Positions 19,387 to 28,509 of a stretch of DNA of 33,257 nt are shown piece after piece; the first letter of the stretch is position 1; every line of letters starts with the position of its first letter. The notes under the pieces are model-generated. The model did no database searches, was not told where the DNA came from, and worked only from the letters and a program-made list of their open reading frames with translations. The position numbers and the translations under genes were made by a program. This DNA comes from a virus: the IMG/VR virus record IMGVR_UViG_3300045978_000309, positions 1 through 33,257 of that record, one strand, 5' to 3'.

Positions 19387-22368
19387 ATGGGTGGATTCAG
19401 CAACGTACTGGGCTCTCTCTCGGTTGTCATCGGCGCCGACATCGACGATTACCTGACCGATCTCGCGAAGGTAGGCGACGAGGCCGGCAAGGCTGTGGGT
19501 GAGGTTCAGAAGCAGTTTGGCGGTCTGACGGAGATCGGGACGCAGATAGCGGGTCTGGGTGCGGGGCTCACGGCCGGGATCACCGTACCGCTGGTCGGGC
19601 TCGGTGCGCTTGCTGTTGGTGCAGCCGCCGATATGGATTCGTTGATGCGAGGCCTGACGGCCGTTGCGGGATCGTCTGACGAAGCGGCGAAACAGATGGC
19701 GCGGCTGAAAGACGTCGCGAAACTGCCGGGTCTGGCACTTGAAGAGGCTGTCCAGGGTTCGATCCGACTGCAATCCGTCGGCGTTTCGGCAGATCAGGCC
19801 GAACGCACGATGAGGGCGTTCGGCAATGCGCTTGCGACGGTCGGAAAGGGGGCGCCCGATCTTGAAGCCGTCATCTCGCAGCTTGTGCAGATGTCCAGCA
19901 AGACGAATGTCGTGGCTGAAGATCTCAAGCCGATCATGGAGCGCGTGCCGCAAGTCGCCGCGATCATGAAGCAGGAATTCGGCACGATCAATACGGAAGT
20001 GTTGCAGAAGCTCGGAGTGTCAACGAAGGAATTCACTGATAAGGTGATCGCGGGACTGGAAAGACTCCCGGCTGTATCCGGCGGTGTGAAGAACGCTATG
20101 GAGAATCTGAGCGATTCTTCGAAGGCGGCGCTAACCTCTATCGGACAGTCGCTGATTCCGGTGCTTGAAAAGCTCACGCCTGTAATCGAGGGTGTGCTGG
20201 CGGGGGTTGTCCGTCTGGCCGAATGGTTCAGAAATCTGCCGGGTCCGGTGCAGGCGGCAGTAGGGGCGGTTGTTGCGTTTGCGGCTGCACTCGGGCCGGT
20301 GCTTGTTGCCGTCGGAGGACTTACCGCAGCGGTCGGCGCTGCGATGCCGGCGTTAACGTCGCTGGCGCTGTTCTTCGGCACATCAGTAGCGGGACTTGGC
20401 ACGTGGACGGCAACTATCGGTCTGGCAGTTGCGGCACTGGCGATTCTCACCACGCAGGCGACGGATACCGGCAATGCGGCGCGGGAACTCTATGATGCGC
20501 TCAACATGACATCTGAGGCCGGTGGTGCTTCAAAAGGCATCATTGATCAGTTGAGTGAATCGCTGCGGGGCATGTTTGGCGTTTCGGATCAGGCCAATAA
20601 ATCGCTGAAAGAGGTCAACGCGACGGTTACCGAAAGCTCGGGGCTGACCAAGTTCTTTAGCGACAAACTGGAGGAACTGCGGCTTAAGTGGGAAGCGTTC
20701 AACTGGACAGACTATATCAGTCCTCTGGGTGTGTTGAATAAACTCTTGCGCGATACAGCCGAGGTCGTCTCCACGATTCGCGGCGTGTTTCCCGACATGG
20801 AGAAGGCCGGGACGAAAGCGCTGGAATCACTCCAAAAAGCAAATCAGAAGTCGGCCTCCGACGCCGCTGCGAACGCAATGGCGCTTGACGCGATGGCAAA
20901 AAAGCAACGCGAGGCAGCGGAAGCGGCGACGAAGACGGAGGCCGCGCAAAAGAAGGCGGCCGCGGCAGCGGCCAAAGCAGCAAAAGCAGCCGGCGATCAC
21001 GCACGCGCCGTCGCCGATGCGTGGGATGCCGCGTACAAGCGATACGACAAAGCGGCAAAGGATGCCGAAGCCAACCGCAAGTGGTTCGAGCAGGCGTACC
21101 AGAAGATCGAGCAGCTTGACCGGCAACTGGAGGCGAGCGCGCGGCAACTCTCGATCGAATTCGGCAAAGCTCACGAAGCGATGCGGAAAGCGGCGACTGA
21201 GACTGTCGATGTCATAATTCCGCTTACCAAGCGCATACCGCCGGAAGTTCAGGCGGTTATTAAAGCTAACAAAGACCTCGAAAACGCCTACAAGGAACTC
21301 GGCGTTACGTCGTCCGCGGAACTCGACAAGCAGTGGCTGAAAGCAAAAGAGGCTTACGACAAGATCACCGCAAGCGGTACGGCGTCCGCGAACGACATTG
21401 ACCGCGCGTGGGTAGAGATGGAAAAGCGGCGTCAGGAAGCGGTCTTTGCTGAGGGCGGCATCATCACCGCAGAGCAGAAAAAGACGCTCGAAAAGATGGA
21501 AGAGCAGCTCGACACGTCCGGCAAGAAACAAAAGGATAAGTGGTCGGAGTGGAGCAAACAGGTTTCGACCATCGTTACGGACCTCGGGCGCGATCTCGCC
21601 GGCATCCTGTTCGACGGTGACAAGTCGTGGGCGGAAAAGGGCCGCGCGGCACTGGACGCGCTTGGGCAAGCGGTATCGCGCGCGTTCATCGAACCGGCAA
21701 CGGCCGCGATCGGTGATTTCATCGGCGGCGCGCTCGCCGATCTGATGGGCGGTAAGGGGTTCGGCGGTTTGGCCGATCGAATCAAGGATATCGGGGAAAG
21801 TTTCAGCAAGATATTTGGCGGCGGAACGGATGTTGCGGAAAAGGTGTCGGACAGCGTTCCGGGTGCAGATAAGGTTCCGGGGTTGCCAGGGGCGGGCGCC
21901 GCGGCCGGGGCCGGACTTGCAGGCATCGTCACCGCAGTGAGCGGTGTTGTTTCCGCTGTTTCCGGCGTCATCGGCAACTTTCAATTCGCGGCCATGAATA
22001 AGAGTCTGGACCTGATCGAGCATGAAACGCGCTACGCCCAGATCCACCTGAGGCACATCCTTGAGGACGGCGTGAATAAGTGGCTGCCTAAGCTCGCGGA
22101 AATAGCCGGCTTCAACTGGGACGTGCTCGCGCCGGCGTTGGCGTCGCTCATGTCAACCGCCGAATCGATACCGGATCGGTTGTACGATTTGACGCGGTGG
22201 GCGGTGTCGGGCGTGGACGCGACGCGCGAAAACGGCGCACTGCTCGCGGAGATACGCGACCTGCTGGGCGCGCGGCCGGCCGCGGTCACGATCAACATCA
22301 GCGGCGCCGCGTCGCCGGCGGCAACCGCGGATGCCGTGGCGCTCAAACTTCAGGGAGTGATGCTTTGA
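19387..22368 (+). CDS. Tape measure protein
   Basis: The 993-residue protein sets tail length and is ejected with DNA. It has an N-terminal helical/Gly region (VIGADIDDYLTDLAKVGDEA), a TP901-type core (MDSLMRGLTAVAGSSDEAAK, then SSKTNVVAEDLKPIMERVPQ), and a long hydrophobic zone near residues 280-350 (GAVVAFAAALGPVLVAVGGL). A long Ala/Lys-rich coiled coil follows at about 480-560 (AAQKKAAAAAAKAAKAAGDH), then a second hydrophobic Gly/Ala stretch near 830-860. Length fits a tail of roughly 150 nm by the usual 1.5 Å per residue. The stop overlaps the TTG start of the hub gene. Confidence 0.95.
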   Translation: MGGFSNVLGSLSVVIGADIDDYLTDLAKVGDEAGKAVGEVQKQFGGLTEIGTQIAGLGAGLTAGITVPLVGLGALAVGAAADMDSLMRGLTAVAGSSDEAAKQMARLKDVAKLPGLALEEAVQGSIRLQSVGVSADQAERTMRAFGNALATVGKGAPDLEAVISQLVQMSSKTNVVAEDLKPIMERVPQVAAIMKQEFGTINTEVLQKLGVSTKEFTDKVIAGLERLPAVSGGVKNAMENLSDSSKAALTSIGQSLIPVLEKLTPVIEGVLAGVVRLAEWFRNLPGPVQAAVGAVVAFAAALGPVLVAVGGLTAAVGAAMPALTSLALFFGTSVAGLGTWTATIGLAVAALAILTTQATDTGNAARELYDALNMTSEAGGASKGIIDQLSESLRGMFGVSDQANKSLKEVNATVTESSGLTKFFSDKLEELRLKWEAFNWTDYISPLGVLNKLLRDTAEVVSTIRGVFPDMEKAGTKALESLQKANQKSASDAAANAMALDAMAKKQREAAEAATKTEAAQKKAAAAAAKAAKAAGDHARAVADAWDAAYKRYDKAAKDAEANRKWFEQAYQKIEQLDRQLEASARQLSIEFGKAHEAMRKAATETVDVIIPLTKRIPPEVQAVIKANKDLENAYKELGVTSSAELDKQWLKAKEAYDKITASGTASANDIDRAWVEMEKRRQEAVFAEGGIITAEQKKTLEKMEEQLDTSGKKQKDKWSEWSKQVSTIVTDLGRDLAGILFDGDKSWAEKGRAALDALGQAVSRAFIEPATAAIGDFIGGALADLMGGKGFGGLADRIKDIGESFSKIFGGGTDVAEKVSDSVPGADKVPGLPGAGAAAGAGLAGIVTAVSGVVSAVSGVIGNFQFAAMNKSLDLIEHETRYAQIHLRHILEDGVNKWLPKLAEIAGFNWDVLAPALASLMSTAESIPDRLYDLTRWAVSGVDATRENGALLAEIRDLLGARPAAVTINISGAASPAATADAVALKLQGVML

Positions 22369-24839
22369 TTCCGCGCGTGAGCGTGAACGGTTCCGACATC
22401 AGCGGCGCCGTGTTGCACGAATCGCTCCGGATTCATGAGGACTCACAATCGCGCGTTCCTACCGCGGAATTCACGGCGTCGATATCGACGCATCCGGCGC
22501 GTTGGGATGAAGACCGGTGGGACGACGCGGAATGGGGAATCGAGCTGGTCGAACTCGGGCGCATCGTGATCTGGGATCAGACGACGGGTAAAAAGCGGTT
22601 CGGCGGTATGCTCTCGTATCTCGATCATGAGCGGCCGAAACCGGGCCGGATGTTCGTGAGGTGTCGTTGCACCGGGTATGCCTCATGGCTGGAACACATC
22701 GTGATCCCGTTTGAGGATTACGGCAACACTCATTCGGATCAGTACATCCTGAAACACGCGATCGATAACTACGCGGCCGGGTTGCTGGACTCATCCGGCA
22801 TCGAACAGATATTGCCGGCCGTCGCTCTGGGCGTCGTCCAGCAACAGACGTTGCGTCAGGTGTTCGACTGGATCGCGGATCTGTCGAACGCGTGGTGGAG
22901 CGTGACGCCGGACGGCGTGGTCGAATACCGCCGGCCGGGTGCGGTGTTGTCGCCTTACCGGTTCACCGATGACGCGCCGGACGGCGTGACGAGTTTCAAG
23001 TTTTCCCTCGGTGGTTTCTCGCGCGATTTCGCGCGGCCGGTGAACCATGCGGTTGTGGTGGGCGGCGTGTTGGCGGCCGGCGCCGCGCTCACCGTCGAAT
23101 ATGAAGATCCGATATCGATCGGCACGTACGGACGATGGACGACAACGATACTCGATCGCGAGCTGACGGACGGCAACGAGGCGATGTTACGCGCCAAAGC
23201 AGTCGTTGAGGCGAATGCGTATGCGTTGGTCAACGGATCGCTGGTGACCTATGCGGACGTGTTCGACACCGGCGATTACGTTCGGATCGAGACGGCGGAT
23301 TATGCGATCGACGACGCGTTCGTTCTGAATTCGTGCGACATCCAGCAGCTCAACCGGACGGTGACACAATACACGTACGGGTTCGGTCCGCGGCGTCCGG
23401 ACGCGGAGCGGCTGTTGCGCGTACTTGAACGGTTCATGCGGACCGAATCGGGTCTGGGGTCGATGGGCGGCGTGTCAACGCCGGCCGCGGGATCGATCAC
23501 AGAGGATATGCTGGCGGACGCGTTCAAACTGAACGCGTCCGCGCTCTACGGCGCGATATCGGGCGATGAGGTCACGGTCGCGGCCGGGACGATCGTGGGC
23601 GCGATCGGCGGCGATCTGGTGACGGTGGACGCGGGGACGATACAGGGAGTGATCACCGGAGACGACGTTCACGTTGACACCGGGACGTTTCAGGGGTTGA
23701 TCATTTCCGATCAGCTCGCGAACGGCATCATAGACGATCTGGGCAAATTCGCGGATTCCACGCGCCCGATCCCGGTTTATGAGGGGATGCCGGCGCTGCC
23801 GCATCCTGACTTGCCGCCGAACGCGTACTTCTTCAACAATGCGAACGGTCACTTCTACCGGGTGGACGCGGGCGGAACGACTGCAACTGATCAGGGGACT
23901 AACCCGGACGCGCTCGCCGGAACGATGAAGCTGTACAGCATCGGTAAAGTCAGCGTCCAGAGCTTTATCGGCCTGATCGCTGCAAACCAGATCGGCAGCG
24001 TCAACGCGGGAACCATCATCGGCTCCATCACCGCGGGCCAGAGTGTGACGATCGATGCCTCGGTGCTGCAGGGAACGGTTACCGCCGGTCAGGACGTGAC
24101 GATCAACGCCTCGGTGCTCGAGGGGACCATATCGGGGGCGAGCGTTAATATCGACGCCAACCGGGTCACGCTCGGCGTCATGCAGGGGACGCGCGTAGAG
24201 AACCTGCGCGGGGAGACGATCAACATCGGATCAGTGGATTCGAGCAGGTTGAACGCGACCGAAATCAGGGTGGGTGGCGGCGGAAGCAAACCGGGGAAAT
24301 TCACGGTCTTCAATTCATCCGGCGCTGAAATCGGGTTCATCGGCGTAAACGGCGCAACCGAGGGCGGATGGTTCAAGACGCTGGGCGTCGGCGGAACGAC
24401 GAAGGATACGCCGGTGATCAAGGCCGACGCGACCGGCAAGGTCACGATCGCCAACGCGGACTTCACCATCAGCACGGCGTCGAACGGCATCGTCAACATC
24501 TCGACCACGACATTCGATCCGACTTACTCGAGCGTTGGTCTGGGCGTCACCGATCCGTCGGGCATGTACAAGACCACCACGGTATCGAAGGGCGTCGTCG
24601 GCTATTACGGCGGGAACCAGCTTTTCAGCATGAACATCGATCCCCTCGCGCCGACGTGCGGCGAGATGGTGCTGCGGAACAACGGCACGATCACGATGGT
24701 CCTGTCGGGGTTTGACGGGGCATGCAATGCATCACGGTACGCGGTGCGGGGCCGCGGCAACGGCTACAACGCCGATATCCCGATACCGGGCGGGGCCACG
24801 ATTCGCGTGGCTCACGGTCTGATCATCGGCTACAACTGA
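22365..24839 (+). CDS. Tail hub/tip protein with beta-helix-like repeats
   Basis: From the TTG at 22365, which overlaps the tape-measure stop, the protein has about 824 residues. The N-terminal half (RVSVNGSDISGAVLHESLRI, then FGGMLSYLDHERPKPGRMFV and CTGYASWLEHIVIPFEDYGN) looks like a gpJ/gp27-type baseplate hub. From residue 385 on, short repeats of the form GTIVGAIGGDLVTVDAGTIQ recur, a pattern of stacked beta-helix turns, followed by an F-type beta C-terminus. It would form the tail tip and perhaps contact the receptor. CAGGGAG at 22351-22357 serves as ribosome site. A longer in-frame opening upstream is antisense or tape-measure sequence and is not used. Confidence 0.85.
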   Translation: MIPRVSVNGSDISGAVLHESLRIHEDSQSRVPTAEFTASISTHPARWDEDRWDDAEWGIELVELGRIVIWDQTTGKKRFGGMLSYLDHERPKPGRMFVRCRCTGYASWLEHIVIPFEDYGNTHSDQYILKHAIDNYAAGLLDSSGIEQILPAVALGVVQQQTLRQVFDWIADLSNAWWSVTPDGVVEYRRPGAVLSPYRFTDDAPDGVTSFKFSLGGFSRDFARPVNHAVVVGGVLAAGAALTVEYEDPISIGTYGRWTTTILDRELTDGNEAMLRAKAVVEANAYALVNGSLVTYADVFDTGDYVRIETADYAIDDAFVLNSCDIQQLNRTVTQYTYGFGPRRPDAERLLRVLERFMRTESGLGSMGGVSTPAAGSITEDMLADAFKLNASALYGAISGDEVTVAAGTIVGAIGGDLVTVDAGTIQGVITGDDVHVDTGTFQGLIISDQLANGIIDDLGKFADSTRPIPVYEGMPALPHPDLPPNAYFFNNANGHFYRVDAGGTTATDQGTNPDALAGTMKLYSIGKVSVQSFIGLIAANQIGSVNAGTIIGSITAGQSVTIDASVLQGTVTAGQDVTINASVLEGTISGASVNIDANRVTLGVMQGTRVENLRGETINIGSVDSSRLNATEIRVGGGGSKPGKFTVFNSSGAEIGFIGVNGATEGGWFKTLGVGGTTKDTPVIKADATGKVTIANADFTISTASNGIVNISTTTFDPTYSSVGLGVTDPSGMYKTTTVSKGVVGYYGGNQLFSMNIDPLAPTCGEMVLRNNGTITMVLSGFDGACNASRYAVRGRGNGYNADIPIPGGATIRVAHGLIIGYN

Positions 24840-24848
24840 GGACTTTTC

Positions 24849-25091
24849 ATGCGGACAGAATATCGATTCGAGGGTAAGACGCTGGCATTCTTCGAGCAGC
24901 AGTACGGCCAGCTACTGACGCTGCAGCAGGGCATCAACGGCGCGCTGGCGTTCCTGCTGAGTCAGGAGGGGCTCGAGGGCCAGTGGAACGTGGACTGGCC
25001 GAACCGCCGGCTGGTCCGGCAGGACGCGCCGCGCGAACAGCAGGAGATGGCCGGGAGCGCTCATGAACTCGCGCGTAACGGACTCGGATAA
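24849..25091 (+). CDS. Hypothetical protein, 80 aa
   Basis: The protein reads MRTEYRFEGKTLAFFEQQYG, then LTLQQGINGALAFLLSQEGL, followed by a Trp/Arg segment NVDWPNRRLVRQDAP. It is mostly helical. It lies between hub and fibre genes and overlaps the fibre gene by 29 bases, so it is probably a tail-tip accessory or a fibre-assembly helper. No family is recognised. Confidence 0.6.
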   Translation: MRTEYRFEGKTLAFFEQQYGQLLTLQQGINGALAFLLSQEGLEGQWNVDWPNRRLVRQDAPREQQEMAGSAHELARNGLG

Positions 25092-26460
25092 CGGTATCGG
25101 CGCGCTGGCGATTCCGCCGTTCCCTGTGACGCCGGTGTTTCCGGCGCCGGTGTCGCCGGGTCAGGTGGTGTCGTCCACGACCTACGGCAACGTCGTCCGT
25201 CAGGCGCTGATCGATCTGTGGACCGACATCCAGCATGTCGGCACGCACGCGAGCGAAGTACCGGCGACGCGGCAGATCATCGCGGGCGCGGGCCTCGGGG
25301 GCGGGGGCGCGCTGAGTGCCGATGTGACCCTGACCGCCGACGTAACGACGGTGTTCGGCAGGACTGGCGATGTGGTCCTCACCGGGGCGGACATCGCGGC
25401 GGGCGGCGGAGTTCCGGCAACCCGTCAGGTGATCGCTGGCGCCGGACTCTCGGGCGGGGGCGATCTGAGCGGCGATCGCACGTTTGCTGTTGTTGCCGAT
25501 ACGACCATCCAGCGGTTGCGGATCGCAAAGGGCGGCGCGCTGATCGGATCGCGTCAGGAACTGAACCTGATCGAGGGCAGCAATGTCACTTTGAACGTCG
25601 TGGACAACGCCGGTGCGAACCGGATCGACGTGACCGTGACCGCGAGCGGCGGCGGCGGCGCGACGCCGGCGAACTATCAGGTGAATGGCGCGCTGATCGG
25701 AACGCGTCCCACGCTCAACCTGATCGCGGGCGCGAATACGACGATCAGCGGCGCGGACAACTCCGGAGGAAACCGGGTTGATATCACGGTATCGAGCGCG
25801 GCGGGCGGATCGCAGACGCCGTGGACGAGCGATATCGACGCGGCGGGATTTCGGCTGATCAATACGGGGAACGTCGGTATCGGAATAACTCCGTCTGCAC
25901 CCCTCGATATTTACAGGATCAACAGCAGCGGCGTTGGTCCTGAGCTGATTCTAAGGAATCAGGGAGCAACGGCCGGCGAACAGGCACGTATCTCATTCTG
26001 GGGCGGCGGCTCGGCGCGCGGTGCGTTGCATTGGTCGCTTGACGTGGCGAGCGGTTACGGCGGGATGCTGGATATCAAGTTCGGGCAAACAACTGATATC
26101 AACGCGCTGGTGTCGGTCGCGCAGTTCCGCTCCTCGCAGATAGTATTCAGCCCCAACGTCGGTGTCGGCGTCGTTTCCCCTGCTCTCAAGTTTGAGGTAT
26201 CAGGGAGGGCTTCGATCACCGCCAGCGTAGCGTCGGCGCTTGACAGTGTGCTGAAGGTCTACAACGATAATGCGAGTGCTAACGCCACGGCGCTGCATGT
26301 TGCGGCGGCAAACAATGACACAAACAACTGTCTGTTGTATTTGGCGGGCGCTACTCAGGACCGCCTTAAGATTTTCGCCGACGGCAGATTTATGCTGTGG
26401 ATCGGCGGTTCGTTCAAAACGCTGTCAGTCGATGGCTCCGGTTTTGTGAAAGCAACGTAA
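25063..26460 (+). CDS. Tail fibre protein, 465 aa
   Basis: The protein begins with a short anchor and then has repeated beta turns: PATRQIIAGAGLGGGGALSA, PATRQVIAGAGLSGGGDLSG and the pair GALIGSRQELNLIEGSN and GALIGTRPTLNLIAGAN. The second half is beta-rich, with SGVGPELILRNQGATAGEQA and VYNDNASANATALHVAAAN, resembling fibre shafts that end in a head. I see no intramolecular chaperone. It would trimerise at the tail tip and bind the host surface together with the collagen-like fibre. The end is followed by AGGAGA and the next gene. Confidence 0.8.
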   Translation: MNSRVTDSDNGIGALAIPPFPVTPVFPAPVSPGQVVSSTTYGNVVRQALIDLWTDIQHVGTHASEVPATRQIIAGAGLGGGGALSADVTLTADVTTVFGRTGDVVLTGADIAAGGGVPATRQVIAGAGLSGGGDLSGDRTFAVVADTTIQRLRIAKGGALIGSRQELNLIEGSNVTLNVVDNAGANRIDVTVTASGGGGATPANYQVNGALIGTRPTLNLIAGANTTISGADNSGGNRVDITVSSAAGGSQTPWTSDIDAAGFRLINTGNVGIGITPSAPLDIYRINSSGVGPELILRNQGATAGEQARISFWGGGSARGALHWSLDVASGYGGMLDIKFGQTTDINALVSVAQFRSSQIVFSPNVGVGVVSPALKFEVSGRASITASVASALDSVLKVYNDNASANATALHVAAANNDTNNCLLYLAGATQDRLKIFADGRFMLWIGGSFKTLSVDGSGFVKAT

Positions 26461-26469
26461 AGGAGAAGC

Positions 26470-26880
26470 ATGTACTCTCTCGTAGCTCAATTTCCGCGGC
26501 AACAGGTGTGCCGCGATCGCCAGTACACCGGCTTGCTCCGGTGGTCCGCGTATATCGTGGCGTTGCCGGTCCCGGTTCCGCCGGCCGCGGCGCCGGACGA
26601 GGACTGGATCAAACAGCGGATCGTCGCCGGCCGTCTGGCGATGAATCCGGAGATATACGTCAACCAGACGATCAGCGGCGTCGCGAGCACGCCGGACGTG
26701 CAGACCAACATCCGGCAGCACCTGTCCGCATTCAACGACGAGGGCGTCGAGGCGGCGATGGACGCGCAGATCGACGGCGCGCTTGCCGTCGTGATGCCGG
26801 CGTATTGCCGCGCGAGCGTGTCGGATGCGGAAGTTCAGGCGTGGCTGAACGATAACGGGTTTGGGACGCCGGCGCAATGA
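26470..26880 (+). CDS. Hypothetical tail-region protein, 136 aa
   Basis: The protein starts MYSLVAQFPRQQVCRDRQYT and carries EDWIKQRIVAGRLAMNPEIY in the middle and AVVMPAYCRASVSDAEVQAW at the end. It is mostly helical with no membrane span. AGGAGA at 26461-26466 is the ribosome site. Position after the fibre suggests a fibre-associated or lysis-region gene, but I see no hydrolase motif. Confidence 0.6.
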   Translation: MYSLVAQFPRQQVCRDRQYTGLLRWSAYIVALPVPVPPAAAPDEDWIKQRIVAGRLAMNPEIYVNQTISGVASTPDVQTNIRQHLSAFNDEGVEAAMDAQIDGALAVVMPAYCRASVSDAEVQAWLNDNGFGTPAQ

Positions 26881-27164
26881 CGTACCTCGAATCGGCCGCG
26901 CTCGCGCGCGACGCGGAATTTCAGGGGCGCGTGAAAATCGCCGCGCTCAGATACGCGTCGGAAGTGCTGATGGAGTCCCCCGATACGCCGGGTCATATCG
27001 CGCGCTACCGGTGGGCGTTGGAGATGATCCGGCAACCGGACTATCAGGCGTCGCAGCTCCAGCCGCTCGTGGTGATCTCTCCCGCCGTAGACGCCGCGGG
27101 CGCGGCGATCCCCGACGCCGCGCTCCAGACCGCCGTCGAGCTGGTGGTCGCCGGGACGCTCTAG
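26877..27164 (+). CDS. Small phage protein, 95 aa
   Basis: The protein begins MTYLESAALARDAEFQGRVK and continues IAALRYASEVLMESPDTPGH and WALEMIRQPDYQA. This helical pattern is widespread in uncharacterised proteins at the end of phage tail operons. The C-terminal Ala-rich part (AVDAAGAAIPDAALQTAVEL) is helical too. The gene overlaps the previous stop and is followed by an intrinsic terminator at 27181-27208, so it closes the late operon. Confidence 0.7.
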   Translation: MTYLESAALARDAEFQGRVKIAALRYASEVLMESPDTPGHIARYRWALEMIRQPDYQASQLQPLVVISPAVDAAGAAIPDAALQTAVELVVAGTL

Positions 27165-27180
27165 AACTTCTCCTCCTCCG

Positions 27181-27208
27181 AGGGGCGGCGTAAGCGAACC
27201 GCCGCCCT
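27181..27208 (+). terminator. Intrinsic terminator of the late operon
   Basis: AGGGGCGGCG pairs with CGCCGCCCT across the loop TAAGCGAAC, with one bulged G. ATTTGTCATTT follows. It stands 16 bases after the last late gene and six bases from the end of the minus-strand gene at 27214, so it may serve both strands. Confidence 0.75.
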
Positions 27209-27213
27209 ATTTG

Positions 27214-27462
27214 TCATTTCCCCGCCTTCTTCATTCCCGCCTCTTTCCCCGCCGGTTTCCGTTTCTTCGCCGCGGCCCGCGCGGCGTCCCGCCGTTTGCG
27301 CTCCTCCAATTTCTCCGGGTGGAGCCGGTAGTACTCCTCCCAGCGTGCAGTTGCGGCGTTGCTCGCGGACTTGGCAAGTTCCGCTCCGGTCATTCCGGCG
27401 ACGCGCGCCTTCCCGCCCTTCTTCCCTAGCTCGGTGACGTCGATCGTCACTTTTTTGCCCAT
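27214..27462 (-). CDS. Small basic KGGKAR protein, candidate switch regulator
   Basis: From ATG 27462 the 82-residue protein has LGKKGGKARVAGMTGAELAK followed by SASNAATARWEEYY and ends in a Lys/Arg/Ala-rich tail. The K-G-G-K-A-R...A-A-x-A-R-W pattern occurs in small proteins whose role is poorly known; the basic tail could bind DNA. It lies opposite the early genes across a region of repeated TTCGCA sites, the position of a phage repressor or Cro-like switch. A longer frame reaches 27552, but its extra N-terminus covers the operator DNA, so the shorter start is preferred. Confidence 0.65.
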   Translation of the reverse strand: MGKKVTIDVTELGKKGGKARVAGMTGAELAKSASNAATARWEEYYRLHPEKLEERKRRDAARAAAKKRKPAGKEAGMKKAGK

Positions 27463-27472
27463 GCGCTCAATC

Positions 27473-27536
27473 TTCGCACAAATTTTTGTGCGAATCGTGT
27501 TTCGCATATTGACATGCGAGACGCGCTTCGCATACA
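27473..27536. promoter_or_regulatory. Cluster of TTCGCA operator-like sites
   Basis: A perfect palindrome at 27473-27494 has arms TTCGCACAAA and TTTGTGCGAA around TT. A second site, TCGCAT and ATGCGA around ATTGAC, lies at 27502-27519. A third half, TTCGCATA, lies near 27527-27534. The three sites flank and overlap the plus-strand promoter, so a dimeric repressor could block it. Confidence 0.7.
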
Positions 27537-27538
27537 AT
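27509..27538 (+). promoter_or_regulatory. Strong sigma70 promoter for the early operon
   Basis: TTGACA at 27509-27514 is a perfect -35 element and TACAAT at 27533-27538 is a near-perfect -10 element, spaced by 18 bases. It faces the genes from 27584 to 30499 and is overlapped by the TTCGCA operators. Confidence 0.72.
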
Positions 27539-27583
27539 TGTGATGTAGACAAGCCGCGAGGCTATAAAGCGCGAAAGGGTTCG

Positions 27584-27793
27584 ATGACTTCTTCTGCTTC
27601 TTCTTCGACGGTCCGGGTGTTCTGGACCAACCACGGCTACTTCGCCGGCGAGACGTTCGCGAACGTCGCCGACGCGGTGGCGTTCGTCCGCAACGTCTTC
27701 TTCGAGGCGACGATTTACGTCGGCGCCGAGGTTGTCGGTGCGTGGACGATGTTCGGCGGATACCGCCCCCTCGCTGAAGGGGGCCGCATCTAA
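27584..27793 (+). CDS. Hypothetical early protein, 69 aa
   Basis: The product starts with a Ser-rich run, MTSSASSSTV, and then has RVFWTNHGYFAGETFANVAD, AVAFVRNVFFEATIYVGAEV and a final WTMFGGYRPL. The pattern is beta-alpha-beta, like many short early phage proteins that bind host targets. It is the first gene after the early promoter and its stop overlaps the next start (TAATG). Confidence 0.65.
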   Translation: MTSSASSSTVRVFWTNHGYFAGETFANVADAVAFVRNVFFEATIYVGAEVVGAWTMFGGYRPLAEGGRI

Positions 27794-28059
27794 TGAACGT
27801 TCAGGAAGCACGCCTTGTGCTCAACCACGCGATCGCCAATCCCGACGAAGGGATGCGCGCGATCGATCAGGCAATGATGACGATGATCGCGGCGATGACG
27901 CCGCCGGATCCGCGTACCGATCGCCGGATCCACGACGCGATCCGCGATGCGGCTGAAGAGATCGTGAATCTGTGGTGGATCGGTCCTTCCACGCTCGGCA
28001 AGGCCAACGTCGTCGCCGAGATCATCGAGACTCACTTCAATCAGGCGGTGGCCGCATAA
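27793..28059 (+). CDS. Hypothetical early protein, 88 aa
   Basis: The protein is helical throughout: MNVQEARLVLNHAIANPDEG, IDQAMMTMIAAMTPP and RIHDAIRDAAEEIVNLWWIG. There is no Cys cluster or membrane span. It is translationally coupled to the genes on both sides. No family is recognised. Confidence 0.65.
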   Translation: MNVQEARLVLNHAIANPDEGMRAIDQAMMTMIAAMTPPDPRTDRRIHDAIRDAAEEIVNLWWIGPSTLGKANVVAEIIETHFNQAVAA

Positions 28060-28232
28060 TGCTGCACATCACAGAGCCGCCCTGCGAGTGCTCGCGCATC
28101 GCGGTGGACGTATACGACGTGTCCGGCTGCCCCCTCTGCGATCCGCACTCCGACTACAACCTGATGCTGCGTCATCACGATGCTGAGGCTGACGCGCCCG
28201 CGATCGCAGCCGATCTCCGGAGGGCCGCATGA
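28059..28232 (+). CDS. Small Cys-rich early protein, 57 aa
   Basis: The protein has EPPCECSRIAVDVYDVSGCP followed by LCDPHSDYNLMLRHH. Two CxC/CxxC pairs and several His residues can form one zinc site. Start and stop overlap the neighbouring genes (TAATG and ATGA), supporting it despite its size. The role is unknown. Confidence 0.6.
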   Translation: MLHITEPPCECSRIAVDVYDVSGCPLCDPHSDYNLMLRHHDAEADAPAIAADLRRAA

Positions 28233-28507
28233 TCCCGGCGACAGAAACCTACAAGGAAGCGGTGAGCTATCTGATCGATGCGGTGAACGCGCTGGATCAG
28301 GCGCACTCAGTGCTGAAGGACAACAATCTGCATGACTGCGTTGCCGTGAAACTCCACGGCCGCTGGGTGAATATCGGCGAGGCGGTCGAAGTCACCGATG
28401 GCCTGCTGCGCGATCTGCAGAACGTGCGCTGCCCGGACTGCGATCAGCCGATGGCGGAAAGCGAAGACTGCCTGACGGGCAATTGCCCGTCGCTGGAGGG
28501 CAAATAA
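28229..28507 (+). CDS. Early protein with zinc-ribbon end, 92 aa
   Basis: The first 60 residues are a helical domain with HSVLKDNNLHDCVAVKLHGR, and the end has NVRCPDCDQPMAESEDCLTG followed by NCPSL, four Cys that can bind zinc. It is part of the early coupled run. Binding of nucleic acid or a host protein is plausible from the ribbon but not shown. Confidence 0.65.
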   Translation: MIPATETYKEAVSYLIDAVNALDQAHSVLKDNNLHDCVAVKLHGRWVNIGEAVEVTDGLLRDLQNVRCPDCDQPMAESEDCLTGNCPSLEGK

Positions 28508-28509
28508 CC

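Noticed and set aside
20827-22056. Long minus-strand open frame of about 409 codons across the tape measure gene
   Set aside because: It is the shadow of a highly biased GC-rich gene; its translation is rich in Arg and Phe/Leu runs without motifs, and the plus-strand frame is clearly the tape measure.
22197-22364. Extended start of the hub gene upstream of 22365
   Set aside because: This part overlaps the tape-measure C-terminus in another frame and reads as Arg/Gly-rich shadow; the TTG at 22365 overlaps the stop and has a ribosome site.
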